64,000 nucleotides of DNA from UBA2219 sp964612075. Lineage in GTDB: Bacteria; Desulfobacterota; Deferrimicrobia; Deferrimicrobiales; Deferrimicrobiaceae. Position 1 is the first letter of the stretch. Every line of letters begins with the position of its first letter. This document shows, piece after piece, positions 1-7,466 of this stretch. Made by a program: the position numbers and the translations under genes. The DNA is taken from assembly GCA_964612075.1 (NCBI GenBank), contig CAZTFC010000005.1:1-64000 (forward strand), given 5' to 3'. The notes beneath the pieces were generated by a model. It worked only from the letters and a program-made list of their open reading frames with translations. It was not told the origin of the DNA and did no database searches.

Positions 1-1196
1 CCGTAGGTCGGGTCGTCGAGCCACTGGATCGAGCCGCGCAGGTGCCAGTGCTCGTTGTCGGCCACCTCGTTGGAGTTCCAGACCGGCTGGGCGACGAGCC
101 CCGCGTCCGTGCACGCCTTCCAGACCTCTTCCTTGGTCTTGTCGGAGGCCCATTTTTCCAGCGCGGGGTAGATGGCCATCTGCGCGTCCGCCGCCACGCG
201 GTCGGCGTGGGCCGGGTACTTCTTCGCCAGCTCGGCGTTGCCCATGAGGGAGCAAAGCTTCCTGAACTCCTCGTCCTTGAATGCGGAGACGAAGCAGAAG
301 CCCACTTCCTTCTCCTGCGGGTTCTTCGAGTTCGGGTAGGACGGCTTCCCGCACTTGAGGATCCCGTGGACGCACAGCAGCGGCTCCCAGTTCCCCCACC
401 GCTGCCCCACGATGCCGTGGCGGCCGTAGAGGGCGATGAAGTCGGTGAGGTGCCGCTGGGCGCCGTGCACCTGGGAGTATTCGAGGAACTGGCCGACGCC
501 GGAGACGTTGTCGCGCCAGTAGAGGGAGGCGATGATGTTGAACGTGGAGACCGCGCCGCCCCAGTAGTCCATGATCCAGATGGTCTGCTTGGACGGCATG
601 CCGCCGTATTCCTTCGGCCACCCGGTGATGGAGAAGCAGCCGCCCTGCGCCTGGCCGAGGATGTCGTACGAGGCGCGGTTGCGCCCCGGGCCCCACGCGC
701 CGAAGCCGCCGAGCCACTGGTAGACCAGGCGGGGATTGAACTCCTTGTACTGCCGGTAGCCGATCCCCCAGCGGTCGAAGGTGCCCGCGCGGTAGTTCTC
801 GGCACAGACGTCGGCCTTGGCGGCCAGCCTGCGCATGATCTGGACCGCCTCCGGCTTGTGGAAGTCGACCGATATGAATTTCTCGTTGGTGTTCGCGCCG
901 AAGAAGCCCAGCCCCGTGCCCCGCTCCGGGATCCAGCGGGAAAGGGGGTAAAGGAACGGCTCGTTGAACGGCGTGGTGTGGCGCATCGGCTCGCCGCGGC
1001 GGGGAAGCTCGACCTTGATCGATTCCGCCCCGAGTTCCGCGAGGTAGGCCGGCACGCAGGGGCCGAGGATGTACTGGGTCGTGGAGATGACCCGGATCCC
1101 CTTCATGACCTCGGGTTTTTTGAACGTGTCCTTGGTATTGAAGACGGAGCGGCAGAAATCCTCGAACGTCATGTCCTTCAGGGATTTGTCGAGCAT
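1..1196 (-). CDS. Family III (CaiB/BaiF) CoA-transferase, subunit 2, partial at window edge
   Basis: The C-terminus is cut by the window edge; about 398 codons are visible. Family III CoA-transferases move CoA between carboxylic acids through an enzyme-bound aspartyl-CoA anhydride. The N-terminal half has the family features: a KGIRVIS strand at about residue 32, the segment AELGAESIKVELP, and Asp178 in SYDILGQ, at the place of the catalytic aspartate. The ATG at 1196 overlaps the TGA of the upstream CoA-transferase (TGATG), so the two are translationally coupled and probably form a heteromer. Such pairs occur in anaerobic aromatic-acid pathways (BbsE/BbsF of benzylsuccinate activation), but the substrate cannot be read from sequence. 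Family call firm, substrate unknown. Confidence 0.85.
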   Translation of the reverse strand, partial: MLDKSLKDMTFEDFCRSVFNTKDTFKKPEVMKGIRVISTTQYILGPCVPAYLAELGAESIKVELPRRGEPMRHTTPFNEPFLYPLSRWIPERGTGLGFFGANTNEKFISVDFHKPEAVQIMRRLAAKADVCAENYRAGTFDRWGIGYRQYKEFNPRLVYQWLGGFGAWGPGRNRASYDILGQAQGGCFSITGWPKEYGGMPSKQTIWIMDYWGGAVSTFNIIASLYWRDNVSGVGQFLEYSQVHGAQRHLTDFIALYGRHGIVGQRWGNWEPLLCVHGILKCGKPSYPNSKNPQEKEVGFCFVSAFKDEEFRKLCSLMGNAELAKKYPAHADRVAADAQMAIYPALEKWASDKTKEEVWKACTDAGLVAQPVWNSNEVADNEHWHLRGSIQWLDDPTY

Positions 1197-2623
1197 CAGA
1201 TCACACCTCCCTTCGAAAGCTCCGCAAGCTCGAACCGGTCGAGCCCCGCAAGGGCGCGATAGACCTCTTCGTTGTCCTTGCCGACCGGGCGGCCGACCCA
1301 CTTGATCCGTCCCGGGGTGCCGGAGCCGATGAAGCTGGACGCGCCGAGGAGCACCTTGCCGTACTCGAGGTCGTCCTGCAGCTTGAGGTGGCCGCGATAC
1401 TTGTAATGGGGGAACTCGCACACCTCGTCGATGAACGACACGCCGCCCGAGGCCACTTCCTCCTCCTGCAGCGCCGTCTCGCACTCGAACCGGGTGTGGT
1501 CCTTCATCCACTCGACCAGCGTGGTGTAGGTCTCCACCTGCTGGAAGTGGGCGAGGCGGTCGGTGACCACCTTCAGCCGGGGATCCTCGACGATGTGCTG
1601 CTCGAGGAACGGCTTGTCCTTCCCCGCGGTCCGCCAGATGCGGAACCAGAGGCGGTCGTGCCCGCCGCCCACCATGATCTGCCCGTCGGCGCACGGGTTG
1701 ACGCCGTAGATGTTGATCGCCAGGTCCCAGTTCCCATAGCGCGGGCGGACGGACCCGTCCATGCCGTTCCAGCCCCAGTTGTAGTCGATCATCCGGATGA
1801 TCCCCTCGGCCGCCGTGCACTCGACGAACTGCCCCTTGTGGAGGAATTTCTCCCGGGCGAAGAGGGCCGCCATCGCCGCCATCGCCGCGTAGGTGCCGCC
1901 CACGTGGTCGCCGAGCCACCAGCCGGAGCGGGTGGGGGTGCCGCCGAACGAGACGGGGGCGCCGGTGCCATGCACGAAGCCCATCGAGCACTGGCCGACC
2001 GGGTCCATGGCGCCGGGCTGGTCCTTCAGGGGGCCCCACTGCCCGCGCTGGCCGACCCAGAGGTAGACCAGCCGGGGGTTGATCTCCGAGAGCTGTCGAT
2101 AGCCGATCCCGAGGCCGTCATAGTGTCCCGGCGGGGCGTTCTCGATGAGGACGTCGATGTGCGGGATGATGTTCCTCAGCAGCTCGCGCCCTTTTTCCGA
2201 TTCGACGTTCAGGGTGATCGAGTACTTGTTCCGGGCCTCCGCGAGGAACCGCGCGCCGCATTTCTCGCCGTCGCGGGACTCGAACATGTACTCTTCCCGA
2301 CCGAACGGGGTCAGTTTCCGGAGCGGGTCCCCCCCGATCGGCTCGACCATGATGACTTCGGCCCCCAGCTCGGAAAAGTGCGAGGAGGCCCAGTGGCCGA
2401 TGCTCATGTTCGTGGTCATGTCGAGCACGCGGATGCCGTTGAGCGATTCCGGCTTGTCGGCGTTGAACTGCTGTCGGACCTGCGCCTCGACCCAGAGGGC
2501 GTATTCCTTTCTCTTTTCGTCCACGCCCGCGTACACTTCGTCCGGCGTCGGCGTGGGGACGGCGGGCCAGGGAATAACATTGATCTTGGGCCGCTTCTTT
2601 TCGGTGCGCCAGGAGTCACCCAT
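1196..2623 (-). CDS. Family III (CaiB/BaiF) CoA-transferase, subunit 1
   Basis: This 475-residue cytosolic enzyme has an N-terminal extension of about 60 residues before the CoA-transferase core (LNGIRVLDMT). Asp207 in AMDPVGQ sits where the catalytic aspartate that carries CoA belongs. ENAPPGHYDGLGIGYRQL matches the family's CoA-binding region. A strong ribosome site (AGGAGG) precedes the ATG. It is the first gene of a two-gene unit with the CoA-transferase below it, and a clear sigma70 promoter lies about 155 bp upstream. The pair differs strongly in sequence, so this is an old subunit pair rather than a recent duplication. Likely role: activation of an organic acid using another acyl-CoA as donor, in aromatic, hydrocarbon or carnitine-like metabolism. 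Substrate unresolved. Confidence 0.87.
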   Translation of the reverse strand: MGDSWRTEKKRPKINVIPWPAVPTPTPDEVYAGVDEKRKEYALWVEAQVRQQFNADKPESLNGIRVLDMTTNMSIGHWASSHFSELGAEVIMVEPIGGDPLRKLTPFGREEYMFESRDGEKCGARFLAEARNKYSITLNVESEKGRELLRNIIPHIDVLIENAPPGHYDGLGIGYRQLSEINPRLVYLWVGQRGQWGPLKDQPGAMDPVGQCSMGFVHGTGAPVSFGGTPTRSGWWLGDHVGGTYAAMAAMAALFAREKFLHKGQFVECTAAEGIIRMIDYNWGWNGMDGSVRPRYGNWDLAINIYGVNPCADGQIMVGGGHDRLWFRIWRTAGKDKPFLEQHIVEDPRLKVVTDRLAHFQQVETYTTLVEWMKDHTRFECETALQEEEVASGGVSFIDEVCEFPHYKYRGHLKLQDDLEYGKVLLGASSFIGSGTPGRIKWVGRPVGKDNEEVYRALAGLDRFELAELSKGGVI

Positions 2624-2777
2624 GCTTGCCTCCTATGATAAGTTGACTCTTTCTCCGGTTGTCGCCGAAAACCCGTTTGCATGCCACCGTAAACATAACC
2701 TATTGTGTTACAATGATTTACGCCTTACAGCCGCCTCTTCTCATCGCCTCCGTTTTGTAATTTTATAAATGCGTTTT

Positions 2778-2809
2778 ATTATATACCGCGATTGGTCCGA
2801 CCATGTCAA
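2778..2809 (-). promoter_or_regulatory. Sigma70-like promoter of the CoA-transferase pair with a dyad in its spacer
   Basis: On the minus strand TTGACA (2809-2804) is followed after 18 bp by TATATA (2785-2780), which continues into TATAAT (2783-2778). The spacer opens with the inverted repeat TGGTC-G-GACCA (2803-2793), well placed for a repressor operator. Predicted transcripts would have an untranslated leader of about 150 nt before the ATG at 2623. Promoter elements are seen directly; the operator role is inference. Confidence 0.7.
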
Positions 2810-2843
2810 GCGGTTTTTTTGCAGGTAAAACGGTTTTTGATTT

Positions 2844-3053
2844 TTACCCTCCCCGCTGCACCCTTTTCAGGATGAAATGGCATCCCACCGTGCCGTAGGC
2901 GACGCCGTCCCGGTTCGGGGCGATGAGGGGGACCGAAGCGACCAGCTCCCACCCGTCCTTCCCCGCCTCCTGGAGCCAGCCCATGTCCGCCGTGAGCCCT
3001 TCCGGCGTGTTCTCGAACATCATCATCCGGTCCATGTATTCGAACACCATCAT
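2844..3053 (-). CDS. Small DUF4177-like protein
   Basis: This 69-residue protein carries the segment GKDGWELVASVPL, typical of the short DUF4177-type fold (gly-Trp-Glu-Leu-Val turn followed by a strand and a C-terminal FILKR strand). There is no signal peptide or membrane segment, so it should be cytosolic. Two adjacent ATGs begin it; AAGGAGAGG lies just upstream, immediately after the stop of the preceding gene 16 bp away. It is the last gene of a four-gene minus-strand cassette of unknown function. The family match is by eye and moderate; the biochemical role is unknown. Confidence 0.65.
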   Translation of the reverse strand: MMVFEYMDRMMMFENTPEGLTADMGWLQEAGKDGWELVASVPLIAPNRDGVAYGTVGCHFILKRVQRGG

Positions 3054-3069
3054 CGCGCCCGCCTCTCCT

Positions 3070-4449
3070 TCAGGATTGGTTTTCCGTTCCCGCGGCCGAT
3101 CGGGATTCCGCCGTCGCGGGGAAGCCCGCTTCGCCGCGGATCAGTTCCCGGATCCCGCGGTACGCCACCTCCCGCTCCGCGCCCCGCAGTTCCGCCATCC
3201 GCGCGGCCCGAAGCGTCACCTCCTCGTAGAGCCGCCGTACGCTCTCCCCTTCGTCCTTCCCCCCCAGCCGCCCGAGGATCCCTCCGTGCAGCGCGACGAA
3301 TCCCGGGTCGGTCAGCAGGGCGACCTGCCTCCCGGTGTCCATGAGCTCGCGCTCGGTCTCCGAAAGGAGGAACCGCGCGAGGTGGCGCGCCATCATCGCG
3401 GAATCCATCCGCTCGTTGTCCCGCCGCAGCAGGGCGACGCGCTCCTCCCCGGGCATGACCTTCCACACGTCGTGGTCCACCGGCTCCGTCATCGCCATCC
3501 GGCCCGACCCGTACCGCTCGACGAAGGACAGCAGCGACCGTTCCTCCGCGGCTTCCGCGACGGCGAGGATCAGCTCCCGCAGCCCCTTCGCGGGCATCTC
3601 GAGGAAGGAAGGGTATTTCGCGAAAAAGGGGGAGACGATGCGCCGGGTCTCCGCGGCGGTCAGCAGGTCGATGTGGACCATGGCGGAGAGGCGCAGCTCC
3701 TTCAACGGCAGGGCCGCCAGCCTGTTCCTCAATTCGCGGAACCGGTATTCCGGCGGGACCTGCCGCGGGTATTTCTCCATCGGGGGGCCCAGCAGCGTCT
3801 CCGGGTCGGCCGTCAGCCCGGCGACCGCGGCCGCCGCGGCCCGGACTTCCCGCAGCAGCCGCTCCCCTTCTTCCGCGGCCCCCGCCTCCACGGCCCGTGC
3901 GATCCCGCGCGCGATCTCCGCCGCCGCCGCCCGCAGGCGCGCCTCCGGCTGCAGGCGCATCCGGTCGAGCAGCTCGTAATAGAGGGAGAACTCGAGGACC
4001 CCTTCGTTGAACCCGGGGTCCGAAAGCATGTACGGCCGGAACAGCATCGCCGCCCGGGCGATCTCCCTGCGGAGCCGGAGAGACGGCACCCGGTCGAGGC
4101 GCTCCGCGATGCGGGGCCACTTCTCCCGGGCCGACATCTCCTGGTACTCCTCCTGGGTCAGGAAGGGCGGCTCGAACCGCTCGCCGTCCCTCTTCTTCTC
4201 CTCGAGCTCCGCGATCGCGTAGTCGGTATAGGCGGGAACGAACCTCTTCGCGAAATCCCGCAACTCTTCTTCCGACATGTGCTCGCTGTACCCGGCGAAC
4301 ATCTTCCCCGCGGTCTCCTCGTCGAGGCAGTCTCCGAAGATCCGCATCGTGAAGCGCAGCTGCGCCTCGGGGAGGGCGTCCAGGTTCGAGAGGATGTTGG
4401 CCGTGCGGTCCTCGAGGCGACGCCGGACCAGCTCGACGTAGCCGTCCAT
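3070..4449 (-). CDS. Hypothetical all-helical protein of 459 residues
   Basis: I do not recognise this protein. It is rich in Glu, Arg, Ala and Leu and looks helical throughout, with no signal peptide, membrane segment, nucleotide-binding motif or cysteine cluster. The start EDRTANILSNLDALPEAQ and the repeated Leu/Arg/Glu spacing suggest helical hairpins or a coiled scaffold. The ATG at 4449 lies one base after the stop of the upstream 124-residue gene, and the small DUF4177-like gene follows, so it is in an operon with three other small unknown genes. Coding is supported by tight packing and a consistent frame. Function unknown. Confidence 0.75.
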   Translation of the reverse strand: MDGYVELVRRRLEDRTANILSNLDALPEAQLRFTMRIFGDCLDEETAGKMFAGYSEHMSEEELRDFAKRFVPAYTDYAIAELEEKKRDGERFEPPFLTQEEYQEMSAREKWPRIAERLDRVPSLRLRREIARAAMLFRPYMLSDPGFNEGVLEFSLYYELLDRMRLQPEARLRAAAAEIARGIARAVEAGAAEEGERLLREVRAAAAAVAGLTADPETLLGPPMEKYPRQVPPEYRFRELRNRLAALPLKELRLSAMVHIDLLTAAETRRIVSPFFAKYPSFLEMPAKGLRELILAVAEAAEERSLLSFVERYGSGRMAMTEPVDHDVWKVMPGEERVALLRRDNERMDSAMMARHLARFLLSETERELMDTGRQVALLTDPGFVALHGGILGRLGGKDEGESVRRLYEEVTLRAARMAELRGAEREVAYRGIRELIRGEAGFPATAESRSAAGTENQS

Positions 4450-4450
4450 G

Positions 4451-4825
4451 TCACTCCTCCCGGTCCAGGCCGAACAGGGTTACCACGGCCGCGAGGACCT
4501 CCCCCTTCCGCTCCTTCGGGAAATCCCAGGTGGCGGAAACCATCGATCCGGAGAACGGGAACTCCGCGTCCTCGTCGTCCCCGCCGTCGCAGGAACCGCC
4601 CTTCACGACCTGGGGGGCGGAAGACGGAGGCGTTCCCAACGCCTTCGCGACGGCGCCGAGCAGCGCCTCCCCCTCCGCCGTGTTCGAGGCCTGCACGGTG
4701 CAGTAGGTCGAGACGATCGATACGAAGCACGGCAGGATGTCGCCCCCCGGCGTGTCCACGAGGGCGTCGAGGTTCCACTGGGCGGCGGATTCGCGGATCG
4801 CGGTCTTTCTGCACGTGAAGTTCAT
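4451..4825 (-). CDS. Hypothetical 124-residue protein
   Basis: The open frame extends further upstream, but I place the start at ATG 4825, which overlaps the TGA of the previous gene as ATGA. The protein begins MNFTCRKTAIRES, has an acidic glycine-rich linker (GGSCDGGDDEDAEF) near residue 85, and ends in a Lys/Glu-rich helix (WDFPKERKGEVLAAVV). It has no signal peptide or recognisable domain. Its neighbours upstream (125 residues) and downstream (459 residues) are also unknown, and the three are probably co-translated. The longer upstream reading of this frame is Arg/Pro-rich and is rejected as GC-driven read-through. Confidence 0.65.
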   Translation of the reverse strand: MNFTCRKTAIRESAAQWNLDALVDTPGGDILPCFVSIVSTYCTVQASNTAEGEALLGAVAKALGTPPSSAPQVVKGGSCDGGDDEDAEFPFSGSMVSATWDFPKERKGEVLAAVVTLFGLDREE

Positions 4826-5199
4826 CGGCCGGCTTCCTCCTGCTGCGCCTTCTTCAGGAACAGGACCATCGCCTCGGGGTCGAACGCCAGCGCGCCGGAA
4901 TCGTAATAAACGTCGCCGAGCCATTCGGCGATGTGGGCCCGGTGCTCCTCCAGGATCGCCCATTGCGAGTCGAACACGTAAACGACCACGCGGCGGTCGT
5001 CCCCGTCGTAGAAGCGGAAGGCGAAAACGCCTTCCGGAAGCTCCTGGAGGTCGATGGCCACGACGTCGGCGGCCATCAGATCGAACGTCCGTTTTACTTC
5101 AGGGAGCGTGCGGACACGCCCCGCGACGAGGATCTCGTCGCTCCCGGACCAGAGAGGGCCGAACCGCCCTTCGATCCGCTCCTTGTCCAGCACGCCCAT
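4822..5199 (-). CDS. Hypothetical 125-residue protein, first gene of unknown cassette
   Basis: This soluble acidic protein of unknown family alternates strands and helices. Middle segments such as DVVAIDLQELPEGVFAFRF and RRVVVYVFDSQ suggest a small alpha/beta fold. The start at 5199 is preceded by a purine-rich AAAGAGGG site. Its stop overlaps the next ATG (ATGA), indicating translational coupling with the 124-residue protein. It faces hemL across a 239-bp divergent region. No catalytic motif or membrane segment is seen, and I assign no function. Confidence 0.7.
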   Translation of the reverse strand: MGVLDKERIEGRFGPLWSGSDEILVAGRVRTLPEVKRTFDLMAADVVAIDLQELPEGVFAFRFYDGDDRRVVVYVFDSQWAILEEHRAHIAEWLGDVYYDSGALAFDPEAMVLFLKKAQQEEAGR

Positions 5200-5360
5200 G
5201 CCGTCGTTTCCCTCTTTTCGCTGAACGGCGTGCGCTGCGAAATAAAACGATACCGTCCAGTATAAACCATTTTTTTACCCTCCGCGTCACGCCCCTGTCA
5301 AGCAATTCTATAATGCCGTTTTGGGATTTTAGAAAACTCATGAAAATACCATGCGTTAAA

Positions 5361-5389
5361 TTGACAGTGCCTCCCGGCGGAGGTATCAT
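5361..5389 (+). promoter_or_regulatory. Sigma70-like promoter of hemL
   Basis: TTGACA (5361-5366), a 17-bp spacer and TATCAT (5384-5389) give a near-consensus sigma70 promoter about 50 bp upstream of the hemL start. The spacer carries the inverted repeat CCTCC-CGGC-GGAGG (5370-5383), which may be an operator or a chance product of high GC. Start of transcription expected near 5396. Confidence 0.7.
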
Positions 5390-5438
5390 CGATAATCCTT
5401 TCCCCAAAAACGGGAACCCCCGCAGGAGGCGGATCCAC

Positions 5439-6731
5439 TTGGCCAGGTTGAAGACGACGACTTCGGGCAGGCTGTTCCGTCTGGCGAAAGGCCTCATCCC
5501 GGGCGGGGTGAACTCCCCGGTCCGCGCGTTCCGGTCGGTGGGCGGGACGCCGCTCTTCATCGAGCGCGCGAAGGGATCCTCCGTGCGCGACGTCGACGGC
5601 AACGTCTTCATCGACTACGTCGGCTCCTGGGGGCCGATGATCCTCGGGCACGCCCATCCGAAGGTGGTCGCCGCGATCCGCAAGGCGGCGGGACGGGGGA
5701 CGAGCTACGGCGCCCCCACGCCGGGGGAGGTGGGGCTCGCGCACCTCATCCGGAGCGCCTTCCCCTCCATCGAAAAGGTCCGGCTGGTCTCCTCGGGCAC
5801 CGAGGCGGCGATGAGCGCCGTGCGGCTCGCCCGGGGGTACACGGGGCGCGACAAGATCGTCAAGTTCGAGGGCGGGTACCACGGCCACGCCGACGCGATG
5901 CTCGTGTCGGCGGGGTCGGGAGCGCTGACCTTCGGCCTGCCCGATTCCCCGGGGGTGCCCAGGGAGACGGCGAGGCACACGCTCACCGCGAAGTTCAACG
6001 ACATCGCTTCCGTGAAGCGGCTGCTCGAAAGGAACAGGGGGCAGGTCGCCGCCGTCCTCGTCGAGCCGATCCCGGGGAACATGGGAGTGGTCCCGCCGGC
6101 CCCCGGGTTCCTGGAAGAGCTGAGGGCGCTCACGAAGAGGCACGGGGCGCTCCTGGTGTTCGACGAGGTGATCACGGGATTCCGCGTGGCCTTCGGCGGC
6201 GCGCAGGAGCTGTTCGGGATCGCGCCGGACCTGACCGTCCTCGGGAAGATCATCGGCGGCGGGCTGCCGGTGGGCGCCTTCGGCGGCCGCAGGGACGTCA
6301 TGGACGCGCTGGCGCCCGAGGGGCCGGTCTACCAGGCGGGCACGCTGTCGGGGAACCCGCTGGCGGTGGCCGCGGGGATCGCCGCCCTGACCGAGCTGTC
6401 CCGGAAGGGGGCCTACGCGGAGCTCAACGCGAAGGCCGACTACCTCGCCGCGGGGCTGGCCAGGGCGTTCGCCGGAAGCGGCGTCCCGACCTGGACCAAC
6501 CGGGTCGGGTCGATGTGGACCACCTTCTTCCGGAAGGGGCCGGTGACCGACTACGCGTCCGCGAAACGGAGCGACACGAAGCAATATGCCCAGTATTTCC
6601 ATGGACTTCTGGAACGCGGGGTCTACGTCGCCCCCTCCCAGTTCGAGGCGGGGTTCGTGTCGCTGGCCCATTCGAGGCGCGACCTCGACAAGACGATCGC
6701 CGCCGCGAAAGGGGCGCTGGCCGCGCTGTAA
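5439..6731 (+). CDS. hemL: Glutamate-1-semialdehyde 2,1-aminomutase
   Basis: HemL is the PLP enzyme that converts glutamate-1-semialdehyde to 5-aminolevulinate, the C5 entry to haem and other tetrapyrroles. The 430-residue length matches the family. Visible motifs are the N-terminal PGGVNSPVRAF, EGGYHGHADA, the PLP-aspartate segment FDEVITGFRV and the Schiff-base lysine Lys270 in LGKIIGGGLPVGA. The frame stays open far upstream, but I choose TTG 5439, nine bases after AGGAGG (5424-5429); it gives the family N-terminus, and no ATG is suitably placed. A near-consensus promoter lies just upstream. The ATP synthase membrane genes follow 57 bp later and may be partly co-transcribed. Confidence 0.95.
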   Translation: MARLKTTTSGRLFRLAKGLIPGGVNSPVRAFRSVGGTPLFIERAKGSSVRDVDGNVFIDYVGSWGPMILGHAHPKVVAAIRKAAGRGTSYGAPTPGEVGLAHLIRSAFPSIEKVRLVSSGTEAAMSAVRLARGYTGRDKIVKFEGGYHGHADAMLVSAGSGALTFGLPDSPGVPRETARHTLTAKFNDIASVKRLLERNRGQVAAVLVEPIPGNMGVVPPAPGFLEELRALTKRHGALLVFDEVITGFRVAFGGAQELFGIAPDLTVLGKIIGGGLPVGAFGGRRDVMDALAPEGPVYQAGTLSGNPLAVAAGIAALTELSRKGAYAELNAKADYLAAGLARAFAGSGVPTWTNRVGSMWTTFFRKGPVTDYASAKRSDTKQYAQYFHGLLERGVYVAPSQFEAGFVSLAHSRRDLDKTIAAAKGALAAL

Positions 6732-6788
6732 CCGGTTTCCGATTGACGGGTTTACGGATCCTATGATAAAAATCCAGCGTTTGACCTC

Positions 6789-7064
6789 ATGAACGACCGC
6801 CAGGACCGCAAGGCGTTCTATCGGGAACTGGGGAGGTACAGCGCCCTCGGGTTCGAGATGGCGCTGTCGGTCGTCATCGGTCTGGGGATCGGGTACTACC
6901 TCGACAAGTGGCTCGGGACCGCCCCCTGGCTGATGATCCTCTGGCTCGCTTTCGGCTTCGCCGCCGGCGTGCGCAGCCTCTACCGCGCCGCCAAGCGGTC
7001 CGAGAAGGAGCTGGAGGAGCGGGAGAAGGACGAAGAGGGGCGTGGAACTCCCGGTGGGCCTTGA
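6789..7064 (+). CDS. atpZ: AtpZ/AtpI-family ATP synthase accessory membrane protein
   Basis: This 91-residue inner-membrane protein has two hydrophobic helices (about residues 19-37 and 44-62) joined by a tight turn, followed by a charged tail rich in Lys and Glu. The motif GLGIGYYLDKWLGTAPW is characteristic of the AtpZ/AtpI-like family (called F0F1-ATPase subunit or AtpI). Members help assembly of the c-ring or aid cation supply to ATP synthase, depending on the species. It overlaps the next gene by 23 bp, and both lie directly before atpB and atpE, which supports the assignment. Confidence 0.85.
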   Translation: MNDRQDRKAFYRELGRYSALGFEMALSVVIGLGIGYYLDKWLGTAPWLMILWLAFGFAAGVRSLYRAAKRSEKELEEREKDEEGRGTPGGP

Positions 7065-7431
7065 GATCCGTTCGCTGGAGCGGCGGATCCTTCTCGCCGC
7101 CGCGCTGATCCTCGCGGGAATCGCCGTCGCGGCGCTCGCCGGGGCCGCCCGGTTCCGGATGCTTCCGGGCGCGGCGTGCGGCGCGGCGATCGCCTGCGGG
7201 AATTTCTTCCTCGTCCGGAAGATCCTGGAGAAGGCGTTCCTCCGCGAGGGGGAGGTCAACAAGCGGTTCGTCGTCCAGTACGCGGTGAAGTTCCTGGGGC
7301 TGATCGGGGTCGTCTACCTGGTCGTCCGGTCCGGCTGGTTCGACGTGCTGGGGTTTCTGCTCGGGCTGTCGTCGCTTTTCCTCGGGGTCCTGCTGGAGGC
7401 CCTCTGGAAATCGTTCCAGCCGGCGGAGTGA
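7042..7431 (+). CDS. atpI: ATP synthase subunit I-like protein
   Basis: This 129-residue protein has four predicted membrane helices: about residues 15-35, 41-58, 78-94 and 97-116. It resembles the ATP synthase I chain family, which aids assembly of the Fo ring. The GTG start at 7042 lies inside the end of the upstream gene behind GAGGGG, giving a 23-bp overlap, so the two are translationally coupled. atpB starts 35 bp downstream. Sequence in this family is poorly conserved, so the call rests on length, topology and position. Confidence 0.78.
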   Translation: MELPVGLEIRSLERRILLAAALILAGIAVAALAGAARFRMLPGAACGAAIACGNFFLVRKILEKAFLREGEVNKRFVVQYAVKFLGLIGVVYLVVRSGWFDVLGFLLGLSSLFLGVLLEALWKSFQPAE

Positions 7432-7466
7432 AGCTGCTCCGCCAACTTTTTCGGGGGTTATCGGAA

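Noticed and set aside
1..2623. Naming the CoA-transferases bbsE/bbsF
   Set aside because: Family and pairing fit, but nothing in the window shows benzylsuccinate or another specific substrate.
2824..2848. GGTAAAA...TTTTACC stem as a terminator
   Set aside because: It overlaps the stop of the DUF4177-like gene, but on that strand it is followed by A residues, not T residues, and the stem is only 7 bp and AT-rich.
4826..4963. Longer start for the 124-residue hypothetical protein
   Set aside because: The extension is Arg/Pro-rich and runs inside the upstream gene. ATG 4825 with ATGA overlap is better.
6743..6767. Separate promoter TTGACG...TATGAT before atpZ
   Set aside because: The spacer would be only 13 bp. 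The elements are listed here but not called as a promoter.
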